Shown here piece after piece: positions 45,140-51,726 of a DNA stretch of 64,000 nt; the first letter of the stretch is position 1; the number at the start of each line of letters is the position of its first letter. Position numbers and translations under genes: made by a program. Source of the DNA: Cyanobium sp. N.Huapi 1H5 (GTDB lineage: Bacteria; Cyanobacteriota; Cyanobacteriia; PCC-6307; Cyanobiaceae); assembly GCF_024345535.1 (NCBI RefSeq), contig NZ_JAGQBH010000001.1, positions 62,001 to 126,000 on the forward strand, given 5' to 3'. The notes below the pieces were generated by a model. That model was given only the letters and a program-made list of their open reading frames with translations. It was not told the DNA's origin and made no database searches.

Positions 45140-46006
45140 ATGAATCCCGACCCCCGATGCATCCCCGCCCGGGCCGTGGCCCGGGCCACCGGCGCGCTGG
45201 CGGCCGCCGGGATGGTCGGCCTGCTGTCCGCCGCCACGCCGGCCTGGGCCGTCGATCCGTTCTTCACGGTCACGTTCGGGCCGGACCAATCCACCGAAGC
45301 GACGGGCGTCAGGGCGGCGGCGACCTTCAGCTTTGTCGACGCCGGCAGCTTCGTGGACATGACGATCACGCTGTCGAATCTCACGGGCACCACCCCTCCG
45401 CCCCTGGGCTCGCAACCGACGGCCTCGGAATTCGTGGCCCTGGCGTTCCAGCTGCCCAGCAACATCAGCACGGTCGATCTCGGCGCTGGCGCCAATGCCG
45501 ATCTCGGCTACACACCATCGAGCGGCTCCCTGTTCGACATCGCCGTGGCCGACGCGGATTTCTCTCCGTTTGATTCCACCGCGCCCAGGCCCCCCCTGGA
45601 CCCGTACTCCCTGTGCATCACGGCCGGAAACGACAAGGGCTGCACCGGCGGTGGCAACCCCGGCGACGGCCTCAACAATGCGACGCTCGGTTACTCCGCG
45701 GGCACCTTCCGGCTGTCGGCCGCTGATGTCAGCGGCGCCCTCGCCTTCCGCCAGGCCTTCTTCAACTTCTACCAGCCGCTGATTCCGCCCACGGGAGACC
45801 CGGCCTACATCGGCCCGATTGCGGCCAGGTTCAAGGCGATCGAACCCGGTGGTCGCAGCGACAAGCTCCTCGCCGGGACCATCGGTGGTGGGCAAGCCCC
45901 TGGCGATGAGGTCCCCGGCCCGGTGCCCCTCCTGGGCGCCGCGGCGGCCTTCGGCTACAGCCGCAAGCTGCGTCGCCGGATCGGGGCCCACACGCCGACC
46001 CGATGA
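45140..46006 (+). CDS. PEP-CTERM-type exported protein 1
   Basis: The 288-residue protein has a signal peptide (hydrophobic to about residue 33, ending TPAWA), a beta-rich mature region with a Cys pair (LCITAGNDKGCTGGG), and a C-terminal sorting tail: VPGPVPLLGAAAAFGYSRKLRRRI in part, VPGPVPLLGAAAAFGYSRK. The tail has a Pro-Gly-Pro motif, a membrane helix and a basic end, the cyanobacterial variant of PEP-CTERM. Such proteins are sorted to the surface by exosortase-type enzymes; none is in the window. The stop overlaps the next start (ATGA at 46003). Confidence 0.82.
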   Translation: MNPDPRCIPARAVARATGALAAAGMVGLLSAATPAWAVDPFFTVTFGPDQSTEATGVRAAATFSFVDAGSFVDMTITLSNLTGTTPPPLGSQPTASEFVALAFQLPSNISTVDLGAGANADLGYTPSSGSLFDIAVADADFSPFDSTAPRPPLDPYSLCITAGNDKGCTGGGNPGDGLNNATLGYSAGTFRLSAADVSGALAFRQAFFNFYQPLIPPTGDPAYIGPIAARFKAIEPGGRSDKLLAGTIGGGQAPGDEVPGPVPLLGAAAAFGYSRKLRRRIGAHTPTR

Positions 46007-46899
46007 GCGAGACCCCTCAGAACAGGGGCCTGGAGACGGCGATCGTCGCCGACCGGCTGGCGCTGGTGGCCCTGACGCTGTTCGCGGTCTACGGGGCCGC
46101 GGTGCTGGCGTCGATCCTTCCGCCCCGGCTGCTGGATCCCCTCTGGCAACTCAGCAGCACCAGGATCACCGTCGAAGCGGCCCCGATTCCGCTGCTGGGG
46201 CTGGCCCTGCTGCACCTGGCCGCCTATCTCAGCCCGGCCAACCTGCGGCTGCAACGGCGGCGGGAGGCCCTGGCACGGCTCGCCGTCCCGGTCTCCCTGG
46301 CCTTTCTGCTGATCGTTCCCCTGCAGGGCCAGGCCGTCTGGCGGTCCTACCAGCTCGCCAATGCCGTCGCCGGCCAGCAGCAGGCCAGCACCAGCGAGCG
46401 GGCGGACAGGGTCCGGCTCGCCATCGAGCAGGCCACCAGCCCCGCGGACCTGCAACGGCGGCTTCTGGCGCTGCAGCGGCCGGATCTGCGCATCCAGCTG
46501 GACCCCTCGCGCTTTCCGACCATCCCCCTGCCCGTCCTGAAGCGACAGCTGCTCAGCCAGCTCGATCAGGCGGAGGGTGAGGTCAAGGCGAGGTTCGCGC
46601 CCGTCGATCCCGCCACGGCTGATCGCATCACCCGCGAAAGCCTGAGGGTCATCGTCTCGTCGATCGCCTTCGCGGCCGGCTTCGCGGCCTGTGCCCAGCG
46701 CAAGGGTCAGCAGGTGCCCTTCCTGGTGGAGTGGCCGTTCCTGCTGGCCCAGCTGAACCCCCTGGAGCTGTGGCGGCGGGCCCGCACCGCCCGGGGGAAC
46801 GGCGGGCTGGCGCTGCGCCGTTCGGCCGCTGAGCGGGAAGCGGAGTTCTTTGAGTCCCTGGCCCCGCCGGAGGACGGCGGCCAGCACCCCGCCGCCTGA
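46003..46899 (+). CDS. HpsJ-like membrane protein 1
   Basis: The 298-residue protein has membrane helices near residues 18-40, 60-78 and 95-112, a 100-residue helical loop, and a fourth helix near 215-235. Conserved with its two paralogues: DPLWQL, IPLLGLALLHLAAYL, an R-rich loop, and a C-terminal acidic EAEFFESLAPPEDG. The layout resembles HpsJ-type proteins linked to cyanobacterial exopolysaccharide and surface export. This is inference from pattern, not a database match. Coupled by a four-base overlap to PEP-CTERM gene 1. Confidence 0.7.
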   Translation: MSETPQNRGLETAIVADRLALVALTLFAVYGAAVLASILPPRLLDPLWQLSSTRITVEAAPIPLLGLALLHLAAYLSPANLRLQRRREALARLAVPVSLAFLLIVPLQGQAVWRSYQLANAVAGQQQASTSERADRVRLAIEQATSPADLQRRLLALQRPDLRIQLDPSRFPTIPLPVLKRQLLSQLDQAEGEVKARFAPVDPATADRITRESLRVIVSSIAFAAGFAACAQRKGQQVPFLVEWPFLLAQLNPLELWRRARTARGNGGLALRRSAAEREAEFFESLAPPEDGGQHPAA

Positions 46900-47061
46900 A
46901 GGATCGTCAGGAAACCAACGTGGAGGAACGGGCACGATCCGGAAGGCCAACACGGGGCTGGCACCCTTCCAACCCAGTGGCCGCAGGCACTTCAGGCCGG
47001 GAAGCCGTGGCACGGGCCCGGATCCGCCCCCGAGCTTAAGGATTGGCTAAAGCACCTTGAT

Positions 47062-47093
47062 GCAGGGTGACAAAACCTGTGGTATGGTGAGCG
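47062..47093 (+). promoter_or_regulatory. shared upstream element, copy 1 (PEP-CTERM 2)
   Basis: GCAGGGTGA (47062-47070), 12 bases, then TATGGTGAGCG (47083-47093). TATGGT is a good -10 element. The A of the ATG at 47112 is 29 bases after the T of TATGGT. The same words, spacing and distance to the start occur before PEP-CTERM 3. Confidence 0.7.
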
Positions 47094-47111
47094 AACTTTC
47101 ATGCTGTCGCA

Positions 47112-48011
47112 ATGTTGGCCTCGGCCCGCCGCAACCAGCTCCTTTCGCTCGGCTGCCTGGCAGGTCTCCTTGTCGGAGGGGCCACCCCCGCGATGGCGTT
47201 CACGTCGTTTGACGTCGATTTCAGCGCAGCCGATAAGAAAACAAGCGCAGAAGCCACCGGTGTTACCGGGAAGATGACGTTCAGCTTCACCAAGCTGGAA
47301 CCAACCAACGCCGCAGATAATCGCTACACGCTGGATCTGGACATCAAGAACACATCTCCCGTTGGCAGCAATCCCTCAGGAACGCTGACAGCTTTTGCGT
47401 TCAACGTCCCGGGCCCTACATCGTCTCCCGACTTCAAGTTGCTCACCTACAACCCCCTGAATTCAAATTTCGGGGATGTCTACGGCGCATCGACAACTCG
47501 CAGGGAGCGGAACGTCAACAACAATCAGGATCTGGTCTTCCCTGCGACGGGAACCCTGATTCGGGCTGCCTACGCACCGTTCGGCAGCTTCACCTTCTGC
47601 GCAAGGGACACCGGCAACAGCTGCCACGGAGGCTCCCAGAACGGCACGGGCCTGAGGGATGGCGAGTCGACCGCAGTCCGGTTCACCCTGGCCTCCAACA
47701 AATCGACCATCAACAGCGCCACTCTCGTCGCCCAGTCCTTCTTCGATCTCTTCAACTCCCGGACCTTCACCAAGGACGGCGATTTCAAGAACGCCCAGGT
47801 GGCCCTCCGATTCCAGAACGTGACCACCAGCAGTGGTGCGACCGGCAAGAGCGACAAAGTGGCTGGCGTCCCCAAGCGGCCACCCCAGGGTCCCGGCGAT
47901 GAAGTTCCCGGTCCCCTGCCCGTTCTCGGTGCGGCCACGGCCTTTGCCTTCAGCCGCCGCCTGCGTCGCAGGATCACCTCCGCCAGCCTCCAGTCTGCTT
48001 CCCCCGCCTGA
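47112..48011 (+). CDS. PEP-CTERM-type exported protein 2
   Basis: The 299-residue protein has a signal peptide (cut after GGATPAMA, near residue 29) and a beta-rich region with the Cys pair FTFCARDTGNSCHGG. The sorting tail reads GDEVPGPLPVLGAATAFAFS, followed by a basic RRLRRRI end. A homologue of PEP-CTERM 3 (shared FDVDF/FDVVF start, YNPLxSxFG, FxFCAR, CHGG, AQVALRFQNV/AQIALRFQNV). G+C is visibly lower than in neighbours. ATG 47101 is out of frame. Confidence 0.83.
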   Translation: MLASARRNQLLSLGCLAGLLVGGATPAMAFTSFDVDFSAADKKTSAEATGVTGKMTFSFTKLEPTNAADNRYTLDLDIKNTSPVGSNPSGTLTAFAFNVPGPTSSPDFKLLTYNPLNSNFGDVYGASTTRRERNVNNNQDLVFPATGTLIRAAYAPFGSFTFCARDTGNSCHGGSQNGTGLRDGESTAVRFTLASNKSTINSATLVAQSFFDLFNSRTFTKDGDFKNAQVALRFQNVTTSSGATGKSDKVAGVPKRPPQGPGDEVPGPLPVLGAATAFAFSRRLRRRITSASLQSASPA

Positions 48012-48103
48012 GCGGCTCTGAAGGTTCGGGCCACAGGGCATACCCTGGCCCAGACCTCCTCTCCACCTGATCGGAGACACCATGCCACGGGCCACGATCG
48101 CGC

Positions 48104-48949
48104 ATGGTGTCTGATTCTCCTGTCAGCCCCCGTGGGGCTGCGGTCCTGGCCGACAGGTTCTCGGTGTTTGCACGGGTCCTCTTCGTCATCTACGGCGTCA
48201 GGGTCGTCGCCACCGCCATTCCCCTGCGGCCACTCGACACCCTCTGGCAGCTGAGCGTCAGCTCCGCCCTGATCAGCGCCGCCGCCATCCCCCTGCTGGG
48301 CCTCGCTTTGCTGCATCTGGCGGCCTACCTGGATCCGGCCAATGCCGCCCTGGAGAAACGTCGGAACGCCCTGGCCCGCTGGGCCATCCTGGCGGTGCTG
48401 GGGTTCCTGCTGCTGATCCCTGTGCAGGCCTATGCCTCCTGGAGCACGGTGGCCACGGCCAGGGCCAGGCTGACGAGCCAACTGACGATCGCCAACAGGA
48501 ACTTCGCCCTGGTCCGCGAGGCGATCAACGCCGCCACCAGCCTTGAGGATCTCCAGGCGCGGCTGAAATCGCTGGAGTCTCCGGAGCTGGGCATCCGCTT
48601 CGAGAACCTGGGCCTGCCGTTGCCGGAGACCCAGCGCCAGATGCTGATCCGCCTCAACGAAATCGAGGAGCAGGTGAAGGCCAGGATCAAGGCGCCGCCA
48701 CCGGAGGCCATCGAGAACGTGGCCACGAACGCCCTGCGGGTGAGCGCCACCAGCGTCGTCTATGCGCTGGCCTTCGCGATCGCGGCCCAGCGCCGCGGCC
48801 GGGAGGTGCCGCTGCTGGTTGAGGTGCTGACGATCTGGAGCCTGCGGCGGCAGGGCCGACAGCCCCGGCGTGGCTCCCCCGGCGCCATCGAGGAGGACTA
48901 TTTCGCCCAGCTCGCCCCGCCGGAGGACGATCCGCCCGCCTCCCCCTGA
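48104..48949 (+). CDS. HpsJ-like membrane protein 2
   Basis: The 281-residue protein is a paralogue of the proteins at 46003 and 50258, with the same helix order. Shared motifs are TLWQL, IPLLGLALLHLAAYLDPANAAL, RRNALAR and a coiled loop with LQARLKSLESPELGIRFENLG, close to LQARLQAIQTPSLGIRFETMG in copy 3 (21 residues each; match best from LQARL to GIRFE). The C-terminal acidic end is AIEEDYFAQLAPPEDD. 92 bases after PEP-CTERM 2. Confidence 0.72.
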   Translation: MVSDSPVSPRGAAVLADRFSVFARVLFVIYGVRVVATAIPLRPLDTLWQLSVSSALISAAAIPLLGLALLHLAAYLDPANAALEKRRNALARWAILAVLGFLLLIPVQAYASWSTVATARARLTSQLTIANRNFALVREAINAATSLEDLQARLKSLESPELGIRFENLGLPLPETQRQMLIRLNEIEEQVKARIKAPPPEAIENVATNALRVSATSVVYALAFAIAAQRRGREVPLLVEVLTIWSLRRQGRQPRRGSPGAIEEDYFAQLAPPEDDPPASP

Positions 48950-48975
48950 AGGCCCGAGGGCGGGCAAATCTGTGA

Positions 48976-49007
48976 GCAGGGTGAGAGACTTCCTGCTATG
49001 GTGAGCG
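48976..49007 (+). promoter_or_regulatory. shared upstream element, copy 2 (PEP-CTERM 3)
   Basis: GCAGGGTGA (48976-48984), 12 bases, TATGGTGAGCG (48997-49007). Words, spacing and the 29-base distance from TATGGT to the ATG (49026) are identical to copy 1. An AGGAA ribosome-binding site at 49015 follows. Confidence 0.7.
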
Positions 49008-49025
49008 TGGATTAAGGAAGCGTTC

Positions 49026-49949
49026 ATGCGCGCCACAGCCAAGACCCCCCTCGGGCTGCTCGGTGGCCTCGCCGGCGTGGGCCTCGCTGCCCTGATCGGG
49101 CCGGTGGGCTTCGCCAGCCCCGCCATGGCCAAGACCGCCTTTGATGTGGTGTTCGACAGCGGCATCGCCGGCACCAGCTTCTACAACACCGGCGTCAAGG
49201 GCCGGATGAGCTTCGACTTCCGCAAGGACCCGGGCAACGGCAACACCTACACCCTCGACCTCGGCATCACCAACACCTCCCCGGCGTCGGGCCCCTCCTC
49301 CGGCACCCTGGTGGGTTTCGCCTTCAACGAGCCGCTGCGCAGCAACGGCAGCGAGGCGATCTCTCTTCTCAGCTACAACCCGCTGGATTCCGGCTTCGGC
49401 AGGGTGTTCGGTGGCGTCAACAACACCACCTCGCAACAGCGCAACCGCGGTGTACGCGTGAACGAAGACGAATGGCTGACGATCACAGGCTCGGCCACCG
49501 CCCCCTATGCCCCCTTCTCCAACTTTGATTTCTGCGCCCGCATGAGCAGCAGCAGCGGCTGCCATGGCGGAACCGGCAGCACGGGCATCGGCGGAGGCAG
49601 CACCGTCAAGGTTCAGTTCAAGCTGCAATCCAACGACTCGAATATCGCCACCGCTGATCAGGTGGCGGAGCGTTTCTACAACCTCTTCAATGCCTTCGAA
49701 CCGGGGGATCGCTGGAGCAAGGCCCAGATTGCCCTGCGCTTCCAGAACGTCAAAAAAGCCAACGGACGAACTGAAAGCGGCGGTGAGAAGGTTACGGGGG
49801 CAGCGTTCTGGCGCATTCCTGATGAAGGGCCCACCGATGCGGTTCCGGGTCCCCTCCCCGTTCTTGGGGCGGCGGCAGCCTTCGGCTGGAGCCGCAAGAT
49901 GCGGCACCGGATCAGGCTCTCCTCAGCTAAGAACAGCACCGAATCCTGA
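49026..49949 (+). CDS. PEP-CTERM-type exported protein 3
   Basis: The 307-residue protein has a signal peptide (cut after SPAMA, near residue 35), a beta-rich mature region with FDFCARMSSSSGCHGG, and a Gly/Ser-rich stretch (GTGSTGIGGGS). The tail is VPGPLPVLGAAAAFGWS then a basic RKMRHRI end. It is the closest relative of PEP-CTERM 2 in this window. It is the third of the tandem modules. Confidence 0.83.
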   Translation: MRATAKTPLGLLGGLAGVGLAALIGPVGFASPAMAKTAFDVVFDSGIAGTSFYNTGVKGRMSFDFRKDPGNGNTYTLDLGITNTSPASGPSSGTLVGFAFNEPLRSNGSEAISLLSYNPLDSGFGRVFGGVNNTTSQQRNRGVRVNEDEWLTITGSATAPYAPFSNFDFCARMSSSSGCHGGTGSTGIGGGSTVKVQFKLQSNDSNIATADQVAERFYNLFNAFEPGDRWSKAQIALRFQNVKKANGRTESGGEKVTGAAFWRIPDEGPTDAVPGPLPVLGAAAAFGWSRKMRHRIRLSSAKNSTES

Positions 49950-50257
49950 TGCCCATCACCTGCAGCTCAAGAAGTGATTCCCCCATCACTCTGCGCCGTA
50001 TTCAGGCTGACATCAGTACCAGTCAGTGATAACGAAGCCGTGATCCATCTCCAGTCCTGGTCATAACCAGTCACACATTGAATGGCCGGTCGGTTGGCAG
50101 ACTGGCAACTTCCGTCCTCGGTGATTGAAGCCGCTGCGAGAAAGTTCAGCGGCCTGAATGCTTCCGATCCCGTGGCGCTCGCGTCCCATCCCATCGACAT
50201 CCACGCAGGGAAACCAGCAGGCCACCCAGAGTCCCGAACCGGGAACCGGCTCTCCTG
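49950..50257. other. 308-base gap between PEP-CTERM 3 and HpsJ-like 3
   Basis: Unlike the other two modules, the pair here is separated by a long gap. It contains an inverted repeat CTGGT/ACCAG at 50057-50070 and another A+T-rich stretch. No protein family is apparent in any frame, and the 32-base element is absent. It may hold a terminator and an internal promoter. Confidence 0.45.
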
Positions 50258-51112
50258 ATGGCCGGCACCAAGGAATTCAGGGCCTTCGATTCGGCGATCC
50301 TGGCCGATCGGCTCGCCTTCATGGCGATCGCCCTGTTCGTCACCTACCTCATCACCCTGCTGTCCAGCATCCTTCCCGTTCGCCTGCTGGACACCGAATG
50401 GCAGCTGCGCTTCATCTCGGCCTGCCTTGACTCGGCCACCATCCCCCTGGTGGCCTTCGGGCTGCTTCATCTGGCGGCCTACCTCGACCCCGAGAATCCA
50501 GCCCTGCAGAAACGGCGCGACGCCCTCGCCCGTCTGGCCGTCGGGGCGGTCATCGGCTTCCTGCTGATCGTCCCCCTGCAGGCCTTTGCCGGCTGGAACA
50601 GCGTGGTGGCGGCCAGGGCCAACGTGGCCCGCCAGCTCTCCGTCGCCAACGGCACCTTCGATCTCCTCCAGGAGACCATCACCACGGCCACCAGCCTCGA
50701 CAACCTCCAGGCCCGCCTTCAGGCCATCCAGACCCCAAGCCTCGGGATCCGGTTCGAGACCATGGGGCTGCCGCTGCCGGAAACCAAGCGCAGGATGCTG
50801 GCTCGCCTCCAGGAGGTGAGGCAGGAGGTGGCGGCCAGGATCCAGGCCCCCACTCCCAAGGCCATCGAGGCCGTGGTCAGGGACAGCCTGCGGGTGATGC
50901 TCTCCTCCTTCGCCCTGGCCATCGCCTTCGCCATGGGCGCCCAGCGCAAGGGGCAGGAGGTACCCCTGCTGGTGGAGTGGCACACGGCGATCAGCCTGCG
51001 GGGTGGGCCCCTCCCCGGCCTGTCCTCCGGCGCCAGTGAGGAGGAGTACTTCTCCCGACTGGTCCCCGAGGAGGACGACAGCTCGGAAACCGGCGTCCCC
51101 CCACCCCCCTGA
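50258..51112 (+). CDS. HpsJ-like membrane protein 3
   Basis: The 284-residue protein is a paralogue of the proteins at 46003 and 48104: helices at about 20-40, 58-76, 93-112 and 220-238, the DTEWQL motif, LLHLAAYLDPENPALQKRR, and a coiled loop with LQARLQAIQTPSLGIRFE. The acidic C-terminal motif is ASEEEYFSRLVPEEDD. The N-terminus MAGTKEFRAF differs from copies 1 and 2. The role is unknown; it may assist surface-protein or polysaccharide export. Confidence 0.72.
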   Translation: MAGTKEFRAFDSAILADRLAFMAIALFVTYLITLLSSILPVRLLDTEWQLRFISACLDSATIPLVAFGLLHLAAYLDPENPALQKRRDALARLAVGAVIGFLLIVPLQAFAGWNSVVAARANVARQLSVANGTFDLLQETITTATSLDNLQARLQAIQTPSLGIRFETMGLPLPETKRRMLARLQEVRQEVAARIQAPTPKAIEAVVRDSLRVMLSSFALAIAFAMGAQRKGQEVPLLVEWHTAISLRGGPLPGLSSGASEEEYFSRLVPEEDDSSETGVPPPP

Positions 51113-51726
51113 GGCTTGCCACCCGGTGCTCCGGATGGCACCATCCCGGCAAAAGAGGGCCTCAGCAGAGAGCAGCGCCGAGGCTGCGGATCCGTTACAG
51201 ATCTGCACCAAATGCTTAAAGGCGCTTAGGGCGTTAAAGCTCTGACGCTCAGGGTTCGGGAAGGGTTCTTCCAAGGTGCGCCAGGCCGGGCAGCAGGCAG
51301 CCAAAAGCACTGGCACGACTGGGATCCTGCCTCTTTCAACCCCTTCGGTAAGCCCCCCGCACCGTTCGGCAACGCCGTTCGGACAGCCTTCGCTCGACCC
51401 CCCGGGCAAGGCCGCAGCGGTCGCCCTACAGCGATTTTTGAATCCGAACCCACAGGGTTGGTGGTGCAATTCCAAGGAAATGCTCAGCGTCGGTCACGCA
51501 ACTCTCCCCGTGAATTGGCCTGTGCATAAAGACAGCAAAGCTGCTGCAGAACGATGATGAGTGCGGGGGAAAAGGGTCCCTTCCATCACCCCCCCCGGAA
51601 ACAAAGTCGATCCCTCCAGACCTCTGGGCGCAACGACTTTGAAGATCTCCTGAAGCATCCGCCTGTCCATGGCTGGAGGCTGCAGGTGCTGATGGATCTC
51701 GCTGGTCATTTACCCCTCTCTTCGCC
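51113..51726. other. 614-base region upstream of the metalloprotease gene
   Basis: Downstream of HpsJ-like 3 is a weak stem (GGTGC 51125 / GCACC 51138). The remaining DNA is mixed, with A+T-richer stretches near 51210-51240 and 51470-51560. A possible small gene on the minus strand (51494-51709) is listed separately. No tRNA or known RNA is seen. Confidence 0.45.
51494..51709 (-). CDS. possible small protein (71 aa), unsupported by family
   Basis: The frame from ATG 51709 encodes 71 residues starting MTSEIHQHLQPPAMDRRML. A strong GAGAGGGG Shine-Dalgarno-like sequence is correctly spaced upstream of the ATG on the minus strand. It is divergent from the metalloprotease gene. No family, membrane helix or repeat was recognised. 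The RBS is the only positive evidence, so it may be chance. Confidence 0.3.
   Translation of the reverse strand: MTSEIHQHLQPPAMDRRMLQEIFKVVAPRGLEGSTLFPGGVMEGTLFPRTHHRSAAALLSLCTGQFTGRVA

Noticed and set aside
49967-51475. 502-codon minus-strand reading frame across HpsJ-like 3
   Set aside because: No motif is visible, while the plus strand encodes a protein with two close paralogues nearby.
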